From NCBI GenBank assembly GCA_041686855.1, contig JAWLDA010000006.1, positions 124,001 to 188,000 on the forward strand: a stretch of DNA of 64,000 nt, written 5' to 3'. Numbering within the stretch: the first letter of the stretch is position 1; the number at the start of each line of letters is the position of its first letter. The notes under the pieces are model-generated. The model was not told the origin of the DNA. It saw nothing but the letters and a program-made list of their open reading frames with translations, and did not search any database. Shown one piece after another: positions 52,494 through 60,876 of this stretch. Made by a program: the position numbers and the translations under genes. This DNA is from JAWLDA01 sp041686855. Its GTDB lineage: Bacteria; Bacillota; Limnochordia; DTU080; RSA5.

Positions 52494-52523
52494 TTGACTG
52501 TGCAGCTTCCCATCCGGCATAAT
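52494..52523 (+). promoter_or_regulatory. Sigma-70 type promoter of the T-box/aspS unit
   Basis: TTGACT (52494-52499) and CATAAT (52518-52523) are separated by 18 bases. Transcription would begin near 52530, just ahead of the T-box leader, and about 430 bases before the synthetase start codon. Confidence 0.65.
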
Positions 52524-52529
52524 AGATCA

Positions 52530-52901
52530 AACGCATCACTCACGGCCACAAGCGATGAGCGGGAAGAGTACTCGGAGTGTGCGCTCTCTTGGATCAGCGA
52601 CGGGGGATGGTGAAAGCCCCGGAGTAGCGCTCTGACGAAGACACCCACGAGCTGCCGACGGCGAACGCGTCCACACCTACGCTTGGGGAGTGGTACGCCG
52701 GTAGTCGCGGACGTCCCCCTTACGTTACCAAGGGAGCGGTTGACCCGGTGGAAGTCCGGAAGACCGTGTTCAAGCGAACGCGCTCAAAGCGGGGTCCACG
52801 TGTCCCCAATGGGTGCGTTAACGCGGGTGGCACCGCGGAAGCGCTCTTCGTCAGTCGAAGGCCCTTTCGTCCCGATGTTCGGGATGAGAGGGCCTTTTTT
52901 T
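52530..52901 (+). promoter_or_regulatory. T-box leader (tRNA-sensing riboswitch)
   Basis: Stem I elements are visible: GATGAGCGGGAAGAGTA with the AGTA box at 52567-52570, and the apical GGTGAAAGCC at 52609-52618. The antiterminator holds the T-box core GCGGGTGGCACCGCGG at 52823-52838. Its TGGC would pair with a GCCA tRNA end, as in tRNA-Asp and tRNA-Asn. GAC (Asp) triplets occur at 52634-52636 and 52640-52642 where a specifier is expected; I cannot fix which is used. Uncharged tRNA should favour read-through into the AspRS gene. Confidence 0.88.
52858..52901 (+). terminator. T-box controlled Rho-independent terminator
   Basis: AAGGCCCTTTCGTCCCGA pairs with TCGGGATGAGAGGGCCTT, and TTTTTTT ends at 52901. 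It lies directly after the T-box antiterminator and is the alternative structure formed when the tRNA is charged. Confidence 0.88.
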
Positions 52902-52958
52902 GTTGGCGGGGCTGGGCGTGGCGAGGCGGAGAATCTAAGTAACTGGAGTGGATCACTC

Positions 52959-54263
52959 GTGAAGCATAAAGAGCAGCTGGTAGGACGCACCACATCGGCG
53001 CAGCTACCTGCAATGGCGGGCCGGCAGGCGCTTGTCATGGGCTGGCTGCAGTCCAGGCGGTCCATGGGCGGCGTCACGTTTTACGTCCTTCGGGATGGCT
53101 GGGGAACGATGCAGGTGGTTGGCGACGCCCAAGTCGGTCTCGCCGACGCCTCGCTCGAGAGCGCCGTTTCCGTGATTGGGGACGTAGTCGCTGAGGACCG
53201 AGCGCCCGGAGGCGTTGAGATTCGCGCCCTTGAGATGCAGGTGATCGCCGGGGCGGAGACCCTTCCCTTCGTCCTCAGCAAACGAACGCTCAACCTCTCC
53301 CTTCCCATGATGCTCGATCACGCTGCCCTATCTCTGAGGCACCCACAGCGGCGCGTCGTCTTTCGCTTGGCCGACCGCTTGATGGCAGCCTTTCGCGAGG
53401 TGATGAGGGCGTCGGGATTCACCGAGATTCAGACGCCCAAGTTGACCGGCGGTGCGGCTGAGGGAGGAGCCAACCTCTTCTCCGTCGACTACTTCGGTCG
53501 AGAAGCCTACTTGGCACAGAGTCCGCAGTTGTACAAACAGATGATGGTAGGCGTTTACGAACGCGTCTTTGAAGTCGGGCCCGTCTTTCGCGCCGAACCC
53601 CATGACACGGCCCGCCACCTCAACCAGTACACGAGTTTGGACGCCGAGATGGGATTCATCCGTGACCACACTGACGTTATGGGTTTGGTTGAGGGCGTCG
53701 TGTCGGCGATGGTTCGGTTCGCCCAGGCGGTCCCCGTGGAGTTGGACGAGGTGAGTAAGGAGATCCGAGGCGTGCGCGCTCCCAAGCGCTTCCCTGTCAT
53801 TCAATTCTCCGACGCATTGCAAATCTTGGGGCAGACGAACGGTCCCGCGGCCGAGGATTTGGCACCCCATGACGAGATGGAGATTGCACGCTGGGCGCGG
53901 GAGGAGCACGGCAGCGACTTTGTTTTCGTTACCGGATTTCCGCTAAAGAAACGTCCTTTTTACACGCACCCCGACCCGGAGTGCGAAGGAGTCTCGCGCA
54001 GTTTTGACCTGCTCTTTCGGGGCCTTGAAATCGTGACCGGTGGACAGCGATTACATCGGTACCCTGACTACCTGCGCGCTCTTGGCGAACGGGGACTCTC
54101 ATCCGCTGCGTTTGTGGGGTACCTAGAGTCGTTTCGATGGGGGATGCCGCCACATGGAGGCTTTGGAATGGGGCTCGAACGATTCGTCATGAAACTACTG
54201 GGCCTGGGGAATGTGCGAGAGGCGGCGCTCTTTCCGCGCACCCTCACGAGACTTGACCCTTAG
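52959..54263 (+). CDS. aspS: Aspartyl-tRNA synthetase, archaeal type (possibly non-discriminating)
   Basis: A 434-residue class IIb synthetase of the short archaeal AspRS form. It lacks the GAD insertion of bacterial AspRS. The N-terminal OB-fold (VMGWLQSRRSMGG) is followed by motif 2 with FRAEPHDTARHLNQYTSLDAEMGF and motif 3 with GFGMGLERFVMKLLG. It attaches Asp to tRNA-Asp and, in many bacteria with this type, also to tRNA-Asn for later amidation; GatCAB is not in the window, so this is open. GTG 52959 is chosen as start. Longer frames would run back through the T-box. Confidence 0.87.
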   Translation: MKHKEQLVGRTTSAQLPAMAGRQALVMGWLQSRRSMGGVTFYVLRDGWGTMQVVGDAQVGLADASLESAVSVIGDVVAEDRAPGGVEIRALEMQVIAGAETLPFVLSKRTLNLSLPMMLDHAALSLRHPQRRVVFRLADRLMAAFREVMRASGFTEIQTPKLTGGAAEGGANLFSVDYFGREAYLAQSPQLYKQMMVGVYERVFEVGPVFRAEPHDTARHLNQYTSLDAEMGFIRDHTDVMGLVEGVVSAMVRFAQAVPVELDEVSKEIRGVRAPKRFPVIQFSDALQILGQTNGPAAEDLAPHDEMEIARWAREEHGSDFVFVTGFPLKKRPFYTHPDPECEGVSRSFDLLFRGLEIVTGGQRLHRYPDYLRALGERGLSSAAFVGYLESFRWGMPPHGGFGMGLERFVMKLLGLGNVREAALFPRTLTRLDP

Positions 54264-54277
54264 AGAGACGTGGCGAG

Positions 54278-54306
54278 CGGGCGAAGCGGTGATACCGCAA
54301 TGCCCG
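54278..54306. terminator. Hairpin between aspS and sodA
   Basis: CGGGC (54278-54282) with GCCCG (54302-54306) encloses GCGGT (54286-54290) with ACCGC (54294-54298). It lies between two convergent genes. There is no T-run. Confidence 0.45.
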
Positions 54307-54324
54307 CGCCATCGTCGCTGTCTA

Positions 54325-54936
54325 CTACTTAGCTGCGGCGTAACGATTGGCGACGTTATTCCAGTCGACAACGTTCCAGAAGGCCGCAATGTAGTCAGGG
54401 CGTCGATTTTGGTAGTTGAGGTAGTACGCGTGCTCCCAAACGTCCAGACCGAGGATAGGGGTGTTCCCCTCCATAAGCGGGCTGTCCTGATTAGGCGTGC
54501 TGGTGACGGCGAGTTTGCCGCTCTGGTCGACGATCAACCAAGCCCAACCGCTACCAAATCGAGTCGTAGCGGCCTTGGCGAACTCCTCTTTGAACGCGTC
54601 AAAGCTACCGAAGGCGCTGTCGATGGCCTGGGCCAGCTCGCCGCTGGGGGTCCCGCCGCCATTGGGTCCGAGGATCTCCCAAAAGAGAGAGTGGTTGGCG
54701 TGTCCGCCGCCGTTGTTGCGCACAGCCGTGCGGATATCCTCAGGGACAGCGTTGAGATCGCTGATGAGCTCCTCGACGCTCTTGTTTTGCAGATCTGCGT
54801 GACCCTCCAACGCAGCATTGACGTTGTTGACGTATGTACCATGATGCTTGTCATGGTGAATGGTCATGGTTTGCTTGTCAATGTGAGGCTCTAGAGCGTC
54901 GTACGCGTAAGGCAACGGGGGCAATTCGTAGGCCAT
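54325..54936 (-). CDS. sodA: Superoxide dismutase (Mn/Fe)
   Basis: A 203-residue cytosolic superoxide dismutase. The metal ligands are His27 (in TMTIHHDKHH), His in GGGHANHSLFW, and Asp and His in DVWEHAYYLNY. The GGGHANHSLFW and NRRPDYI contexts resemble manganese enzymes, but Mn and Fe types cannot be told apart with certainty. It converts superoxide to hydrogen peroxide and oxygen. AAGGAGGAT precedes ATG 54936. Confidence 0.95.
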   Translation of the reverse strand: MAYELPPLPYAYDALEPHIDKQTMTIHHDKHHGTYVNNVNAALEGHADLQNKSVEELISDLNAVPEDIRTAVRNNGGGHANHSLFWEILGPNGGGTPSGELAQAIDSAFGSFDAFKEEFAKAATTRFGSGWAWLIVDQSGKLAVTSTPNQDSPLMEGNTPILGLDVWEHAYYLNYQNRRPDYIAAFWNVVDWNNVANRYAAAK

Positions 54937-55082
54937 AGAGCATATCCTCCTTGATCGGTTGGTGTAGTAGTCGATCCAACATTAGGTTACATCGAAATGG
55001 GGCGTTTTGCAAATATCCCCTGCAAGTTTGTGCCCAAAGGGCGTGCGGGATGCTTGGAAAGAGATGACAGCCCTTCCCTCAA

Positions 55083-56666
55083 TTAAAAGTGTTGGAGCGC
55101 GTCGACGGGTGCGTAGTCGTCAGTGAGTACCGGGACGTCTGCCGTGGGAATGGGTTCCCCGACGAGCGAATCGACAAACGGTCGCACGTCGATGCTCATT
55201 GCGCCCGACTGGAGACTTTGCTCGGCCAACGCAGCGATCTGTTCCCGCGACAGCCGCTCACCGCCTTGTGTTGCTATCACGATGATGTTGCGTACCGTGT
55301 CGTTGGGGAGCTTTCCGGAGGCGCCGACCAAAAAGACATACACCTGCGGGAACACCTCGTCATACGTCGCAAGCATCGAGCGGAAGAGGCGGCTTTGGGG
55401 GCCGGAGACTGCTCCAATGACATTGGCGACGACGACGCCGTCTGCGGTCAGGCGACTTTGCACTTCACGCAAGAATTCGACGGTGGTCAGATGAAACGGA
55501 ATTGACTCTGCGAAGTACGCGTCAAGTACGGCCAGGTCGTAGCGAGCATCTGTCTGCTTGGTAAAGAGCCGACCATCGCGAGCCCAGACTCGAAGCCTCT
55601 CGTCTGTCTCCAGTCCGAAATAACGCTCTGCGACGGCTACCACCTCAGGATCGATCTCGACCACATCGATGGTCATTTCAGGGTAATCCCGATGGAAGCG
55701 TCTCGGTGCGGAGCCGGCGCCGAGGCCGACGAAGATGGAGTTTTGAGCGTCAGGGGCAAAGAGTCGTCCCAGGTGGAGATACCTTGTGTACATAAAGACC
55801 TGTTCGTCAGGATCGTCCAAGTTGATCGCGCTTTGAAATGAGTTGTCAAAGTGCAGAATGCGCAGGCGGCCTGCGTCCCGTACTTTTATGTGATGGTAAA
55901 GGCTCTCCTTGGTATAGACAAACTCCGAGGACTCGCCTTCCCACGGCGTTAGCGCACCGAGTAACACAAGACCGACAGCCAATAGGAGAACGAGGGTGTT
56001 GGCACGGCCGCGCTGACGTGGCTGCGTCCTTTGCGTTCTGCTCTTGTTGCTTGTCGCCCCGAACTCTTTCGTGTGCGGCCTTTTTGTGCCCTGACGCACG
56101 CCCATCAGCAGGCTACCGGCGGCGATGATGAGGAGCAACAGACCGAGTGTGTGAAGGATGTTGCGCACGCCCATCATGGGGATGAGAAAGAACGAGGCAG
56201 CGAGCGTTCCGACGATGCTGCCCGCTGTGGAGAGCGCGTAGAGGCTCCCCGCCGTGTTGCCTGCGGTTTCGACACTTTGAATTTCGAGCCGGATGGCGTA
56301 CGGAGAAATGGTTCCTAGAAAGATGCTGGGCACCGCGAAGAGGAGCGTTGAGGTAAGGAGCGGACTAAAGCGCGGCCCCAAATCCATGGCCGCCACCCAC
56401 TCGTTCACGATGGGAAAATAGAAGGGCAAGAGCCATATGAGTGCGCCCGGAATGGCTACCAACGCGCCCAACACTTTTAGGTTTGGACGCCGATCGGCCA
56501 AGCGACCTCCCCAATAGTATCCCACGCTCAACGCGGTGAGAAAGATGCTGATCAAGCTGCCCCACACAAAAATAGAACTGCCGAAATAAGGGGAAAGGAC
56601 CCTACTGCCGACGATTTCCAGCGCCATCAAGATGGCGCCGCCAAGAAAGACCACAAGACGCAGCAC
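55083..56666 (-). CDS. Fused MFS-type membrane / spermidine-synthase-like protein
   Basis: A 527-residue protein with about seven to eight N-terminal membrane helices (residues 1-190: EIVGSRVLSPYFGSSIFVWGSL, then YALSTAGSIVGTLAASFFLI). A basic linker and one more helix (about 225-240) follow, then a Rossmann-type aminopropyltransferase domain (VGLGAGSAPRRFHRDYP, VVEIDPEVV, VLDAYFAESIPFHL). The family is widespread, and its role in polyamine synthesis is unproven. The start is GTG 56666 with AAGGAGGAGG upstream. Confidence 0.85.
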   Translation of the reverse strand: MLRLVVFLGGAILMALEIVGSRVLSPYFGSSIFVWGSLISIFLTALSVGYYWGGRLADRRPNLKVLGALVAIPGALIWLLPFYFPIVNEWVAAMDLGPRFSPLLTSTLLFAVPSIFLGTISPYAIRLEIQSVETAGNTAGSLYALSTAGSIVGTLAASFFLIPMMGVRNILHTLGLLLLIIAAGSLLMGVRQGTKRPHTKEFGATSNKSRTQRTQPRQRGRANTLVLLLAVGLVLLGALTPWEGESSEFVYTKESLYHHIKVRDAGRLRILHFDNSFQSAINLDDPDEQVFMYTRYLHLGRLFAPDAQNSIFVGLGAGSAPRRFHRDYPEMTIDVVEIDPEVVAVAERYFGLETDERLRVWARDGRLFTKQTDARYDLAVLDAYFAESIPFHLTTVEFLREVQSRLTADGVVVANVIGAVSGPQSRLFRSMLATYDEVFPQVYVFLVGASGKLPNDTVRNIIVIATQGGERLSREQIAALAEQSLQSGAMSIDVRPFVDSLVGEPIPTADVPVLTDDYAPVDALQHF

Positions 56667-56865
56667 GGGCGCGCCTCCTCCTTTTGTACCCGCCGGCCCG
56701 ACGCGCCGAGCCAGCGAATCATTTTGGGTGTTGTACGTTCATCAATCCGATGCAAACTCCTTCTCCTCCAGAGCATGGCTTCATGGTTCACAAGGATGTA
56801 ACCGCGGGGAACGGGAATTGTGAAACGAAAGCGACCATTTGGAGCGAGGAGCGGAGCGCTTGAGA

Positions 56866-57561
56866 ATGCGTGCGATCGTCTTCGATTTCGACGGAACCAT
56901 GATGGATACCGAATTGGCCTGCTACAAGTCGTGGCAGAGCGTGTATAAGGAGCACGAGTGTGAACTGCCATTGGATAAGTGGGCCCATGTCGTGGGAACG
57001 GCGTACGGCGCGTTTAATCCGTGGGAGTACCTCGAAGAGCAGATCGGCCGACCTGTGGACCGCGCTCAGATCGAAGCGCGGCGGCGAGCACAGGAGTTGG
57101 CGATGATCGAGGTGCAAGATCTCAAGCCGGGCGTCGTCGAATTGATGCGCGCCGCGAATGAAGCCGGAGTCAGACTCGGATTGGCTACGAGCTCGCATCG
57201 TGATTGGGTCGAACGTCACCTAGGACGATTCGGTCTCCTCGATGCGTTTGAGAGTATTGCCACCGCCGATGACGTCGAGCGGGTGAAGCCCGACCCCGCC
57301 TTGTATACACTGGCAGTCCGCCAACTCGGAGTGGAGCCGCGCGAGGCGATCGCGATCGAAGACTCGCCAAACGGCGCGTTGGGGGCGAAAGGGGCTGGCC
57401 TTGCCTGTATCGTGGTCCCGAACGATGTGACGGAGAGTTATCCGTTTCCCATGGCGGACGCCCGCTGGAGTACTCTATTAGGTGCGAGCCTCGACGATGT
57501 ACGCTCCGTGTGGGCGAACACCACCAAGCCTTCGACGCCACCATCGCCGAGAAATGTCTGA
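56866..57561 (+). CDS. HAD-superfamily phosphatase (beta-phosphoglucomutase-like)
   Basis: A 231-residue HAD hydrolase, subfamily I. Motif 1 is FDFDGTMMDTE with the nucleophilic and acid Asp, motif 2 Ser/Thr is in LATSSHRDW, motif 3 Lys in ERVKPDP and motif 4 in AIEDSPNG. A helical cap lies between residues 15 and 80. It is closest to beta-phosphoglucomutases and sugar phosphatases; the substrate is unknown. I start at ATG 56866, nine bases after GGAG; TTG 56839 is in frame. The sulfatase gene starts 37 bases downstream. Confidence 0.87.
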   Translation: MRAIVFDFDGTMMDTELACYKSWQSVYKEHECELPLDKWAHVVGTAYGAFNPWEYLEEQIGRPVDRAQIEARRRAQELAMIEVQDLKPGVVELMRAANEAGVRLGLATSSHRDWVERHLGRFGLLDAFESIATADDVERVKPDPALYTLAVRQLGVEPREAIAIEDSPNGALGAKGAGLACIVVPNDVTESYPFPMADARWSTLLGASLDDVRSVWANTTKPSTPPSPRNV

Positions 57562-57598
57562 TCCGCCAACGAGAAGAGGATTCGGGAGGAGAGTCCCT

Positions 57599-58918
57599 AT
57601 GCCAAAGAGTGTGCTGTTGCTGATCGCCGACGATTGGTCCCCCATCGCCGGAGTGTACGGGAATCGAGTGATACAGACGCCGAATGTCGACGCTCTGGCT
57701 GCATCCGGTACGACGTTCACGTCGGCTTTTTGCACGACGCCTTCATGTGCAGCGAGTCGAGCGTCGCTGCTGACCGGACATTACAGTCACACCCACGGGC
57801 AATACGGGCACACGCACGCATTTCACAACTTCCGTACGCTTCCGTCGATACCCTCGATCCCGCGCACGCTGCGGGAATGCGGCTACGTGAGCGGTGTGAT
57901 CGGGAAGCAGCACGTCGAGCCGTTCGACGTGTACCCCTGGGATTTTGAGGCGGAGGGGAACGCACGCGATGTACAGCAAATGGCGGCAGAGGCACGCCGG
58001 TTCTTTGAGGAGGTTGGTGATCGCGGCTTCTATCTTCACGTCGGCTTCTCGGATCCGCATCGGGATTTCGGCAACCGGCGCACGTATCCGGGAGTGAATG
58101 AAGTGCGGTATCGCCCAGAAGAGGTGATCGTCCCCGACTTTCTCCCCGATCATCCCGCGGTGCGGGTAGAGTTGGCGGAGTACTATCAGTCGATCTCGCG
58201 TCTGGACCAAGGGATCGGCATGATGCTACAGGCGCTGGAAGCTTCGGGACGGGCCCACGAGACGCTGGTCATCTGTATGAGCGACCACGGGATGCCGTTC
58301 CCCGGAGCCAAGGCGTCGTCGTTCGATTCCGGCCACCACTGCCCACTCATTGTGCGTCGTCCTGATCAGGATAGCCGTGGGCTAGAGAACGACGCGCTCG
58401 TCAACTGGTGCAACATAGCTCCGACGGTGTACGAATGGTGCGGAGTTGAGTCTCCTGCGGGACTGCCCGAACGCTCGATCTTGCCAATATTAGAGGCGGA
58501 GCATCCCGAAGGGTGGGATGAGACGTACTACTCTCATACATTTCACGAAGTGACGACGTACTACCCGTACCGAGTGCTGAGGGGGCGACGTTTCAAGTAC
58601 GTCCGCAATCTTTTCCCCGAGCTGACGGTGCCTTTGCCCAGTGACTTGTGGGCTTCACCGACGTGGCAGGCTGTGCGGGCCGAGGGGATGAGCGCGATGG
58701 GCGGGCGCCCGACGGAGCGTTTTCTGCATCGAGACGCGGAGGAGCTTTTTGACCTCGAAGCCGATCCGCTGGAGAGCCGTAATGTGATCGACCAACCGGA
58801 GATGCAGGAGATCGCCGCGGAGATGCGCCGAAAGGTAAAATCCTTTCGACGGCGCACCTCCGATCCATGGATTCGGGCGTCCATTCAAGGCGGCGAGGAG
58901 GGACTCGAAGAGTCGTAG
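57599..58918 (+). CDS. Sulfatase (CxAxR type, sulfamidase-like)
   Basis: A 439-residue sulfatase without signal peptide. SVLLLIADDWSPIAGVYG gives the metal Asp pair, and SCAASRASLLTG near residue 46 is the formylglycine motif in the less common CxAxR form. CMSDHGMPFPGAK gives the later metal ligands. The short length and HVGFSDPHRDF segment recall heparan N-sulfatases, so an N-sulfated sugar is possible. GGGAGGAG precedes ATG 57599. It follows the HAD gene and converges on the LarA-like gene. Confidence 0.86.
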   Translation: MPKSVLLLIADDWSPIAGVYGNRVIQTPNVDALAASGTTFTSAFCTTPSCAASRASLLTGHYSHTHGQYGHTHAFHNFRTLPSIPSIPRTLRECGYVSGVIGKQHVEPFDVYPWDFEAEGNARDVQQMAAEARRFFEEVGDRGFYLHVGFSDPHRDFGNRRTYPGVNEVRYRPEEVIVPDFLPDHPAVRVELAEYYQSISRLDQGIGMMLQALEASGRAHETLVICMSDHGMPFPGAKASSFDSGHHCPLIVRRPDQDSRGLENDALVNWCNIAPTVYEWCGVESPAGLPERSILPILEAEHPEGWDETYYSHTFHEVTTYYPYRVLRGRRFKYVRNLFPELTVPLPSDLWASPTWQAVRAEGMSAMGGRPTERFLHRDAEELFDLEADPLESRNVIDQPEMQEIAAEMRRKVKSFRRRTSDPWIRASIQGGEEGLEES

Positions 58919-58924
58919 CGAGTT

Positions 58925-60205
58925 CTACCAGTCGGCGATGAGGTTCCCCTCTGCGTCAAATGCAAGCTCTCGAGCCGGGATGAGCACCTCGATATCGGGG
59001 TGCTCTTGGGCCTCGGTGAGCAGCGCCTCTGAGATCTCGATCTCCCCAAGGTGCAGTGTATCCTTGATGCGAACGAGGCGCACTTGGGTATAGTCGAGGA
59101 TGTTGCACGTCTTGACGGCCGCTTTGAGTGCATATCGATCGTTGGGTAAAGTCGTAGGAATCTTGGTCGGCGCGACAACGGTCGATGTGAGGCCGTTGGC
59201 GTACGTGGCGACTCGGTCCATCTTGTCGACAATCCGCTGGCTTGCGAAGTCGGCGGTACCGATGCCGTTGGCATTGCCGTGGCTATGTGGGGTCACGTCA
59301 CACACGACCATCTTGTTGACGTCGGGGCCACCGTGGGCGTACGGAGTGGGGAACCTCCCGGTGATGTTGGGGTCCATACCATCTCCGCTGATATTCTTAC
59401 CGATCCAATCGATGACGAGGACGTCGATCTGGTCGAAGAGGAGGCGTGGCATGCGCGCTTTGGCCTCCTGGAGCAGCTCCGGCTCGCGGGCCCGCATCTC
59501 TTCGGCCGGGACCACTTCGATGCGGCACACCTGATCAAAGGCGTTCTCGACCGTAGCGACACCAAAGATAATCGGGAGTTTGGACATCATCATTTCGGCC
59601 ATGGCGGGCACATTCTCACCCATGAGCCCAAAGCCGAGTTGGTGAGTCGCCTCCGCGCCCTTCTGTTTTCCTAGGCCGATACTGATCATCTTGAGGAGGC
59701 CGCTTTCGATCGGCGCCCGAAACGCCGTGTGAGGCTTGACGCGGTTGATCACGATGATGGCGTCTGCCTCTTCGGTAGCGATGCGGTCGGCGTACACCGG
59801 CAGTCCGTTGGGGAGGGCGCCCAACTGGACGACATCCATCGAAGACCGGATCGGCGCCCCGACCGTCTCCTCGGTTACGCCGAGCTGTGCGAGCACTTCG
59901 GCCTGGCCCTCGGCCGTAGCGCCACCGTGACTCCCCATCGAAGGGACGATGAAAGGCTCTCCTCCGACGCGTTTCACCTCGGCGACGGTCACTCTCGTTA
60001 ACTCCGCAATCTGGTCGACACCCCGACTGCCTACGGCGATGGCGACGCGATTGCCGGGGCGGATGCGGTCGACCCCGCCGGGTTGTCGCAGCTTGTCGGT
60101 GAGCTCGGCCGCAACATCCTCGATGCGCGTCGCGTCAAACCGCTGTCGAATCCGAGCTGTTTTGGGTAAAGGAATGTTTTCAATCATTGCTTCGAGAACG
60201 CCCAT
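58925..60205 (-). CDS. LarA-like (DUF2088) protein
   Basis: A 426-residue protein of the lactate-racemase N-terminal domain superfamily. Family motifs include FIVPSMGSHGGATAEGQ, VINRVKPHTAFRAPIESGLLKMISIGLGKQKGA and a later DVTPHSHGNANGIG. LarA itself binds a nickel-pincer cofactor through a Lys and His; I cannot assign those residues here, and no larB, larC or larE gene is visible. Another hydroxy-acid reaction is plausible. GGAGG precedes ATG 60205. Confidence 0.75.
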   Translation of the reverse strand: MGVLEAMIENIPLPKTARIRQRFDATRIEDVAAELTDKLRQPGGVDRIRPGNRVAIAVGSRGVDQIAELTRVTVAEVKRVGGEPFIVPSMGSHGGATAEGQAEVLAQLGVTEETVGAPIRSSMDVVQLGALPNGLPVYADRIATEEADAIIVINRVKPHTAFRAPIESGLLKMISIGLGKQKGAEATHQLGFGLMGENVPAMAEMMMSKLPIIFGVATVENAFDQVCRIEVVPAEEMRAREPELLQEAKARMPRLLFDQIDVLVIDWIGKNISGDGMDPNITGRFPTPYAHGGPDVNKMVVCDVTPHSHGNANGIGTADFASQRIVDKMDRVATYANGLTSTVVAPTKIPTTLPNDRYALKAAVKTCNILDYTQVRLVRIKDTLHLGEIEISEALLTEAQEHPDIEVLIPARELAFDAEGNLIADW

Positions 60206-60363
60206 CGCACTCGTCGCCTCCTGATATACGCTGTGGTGCGGCGCACCTGTCAGTCCACTATACGCTCTGGTAAATCCTGTTTTGCCAAGAGAGAGGAGAC
60301 TTCCTGCCCGCGTGGAACTGCGCCGGGAACAGGTTTGAAATCTGTGCCACGGAGGAGATTCTC

Positions 60364-60876
60364 GTGTCCGTTAAACCAGCATACCCGATCGTCAACTTTG
60401 AGCCTCATCACCTGGAACGAATTGTCGAAATTACCCTCGAAGGTTTTGAGGGAGTGAGTATCGACTACTGGATCGAAGAGGAGTTCGGCGTCCTTCCGCC
60501 AGGTTGGAAGGAGCGCAAAGCTTCGGATGTGCGTCGCAGCGCAGAGCGCGAGCCCCAAGGTATCTTTGTCGCGCTGGACGGCGACGAAGTGATTGGCTAC
60601 GTCACCGTCGAGACGTCTCACGCGAAGTCAGTTGGACGCATCGCGGACCTGGCCGTCGACCTTCGCTACCGCAGACAGGGAGTGGGCTCGATCCTTATCG
60701 ATCGAGCCCTACGCTACATCAAAGAGAGCGGAGTCCGGGTGGCCAAAATTGAGACGTTGGCCAACAACGAGGCTGGACAAGCGACCTATCCAAAATTGGG
60801 ATTCGTCGAAGTAGCTCGCCAAATCCACTACGCCATGCCCACCGAATCCATCGTGTTGCGCGAGTCGACGGATTAG
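60364..60876 (+). CDS. GNAT family N-acetyltransferase
   Basis: A 170-residue single-domain GNAT. The acetyl-CoA loop is in LAVDLRYRRQGVGSILIDRAL near residue 100, and the C-terminal TYPKLGFVEVAR resembles the typical FYxxxGF. The substrate is unknown. The start codon is GTG 60364 with GGAGGAG six bases upstream. Its stop overlaps that of the opposing amidohydrolase gene by four bases. Confidence 0.87.
   Translation: MSVKPAYPIVNFEPHHLERIVEITLEGFEGVSIDYWIEEEFGVLPPGWKERKASDVRRSAEREPQGIFVALDGDEVIGYVTVETSHAKSVGRIADLAVDLRYRRQGVGSILIDRALRYIKESGVRVAKIETLANNEAGQATYPKLGFVEVARQIHYAMPTESIVLRESTD

Noticed and set aside
52683..52958. N-terminal extension of AspRS by about 92 codons
   Set aside because: It would translate the T-box antiterminator and terminator; the family N-terminus starts near the GTG at 52959.
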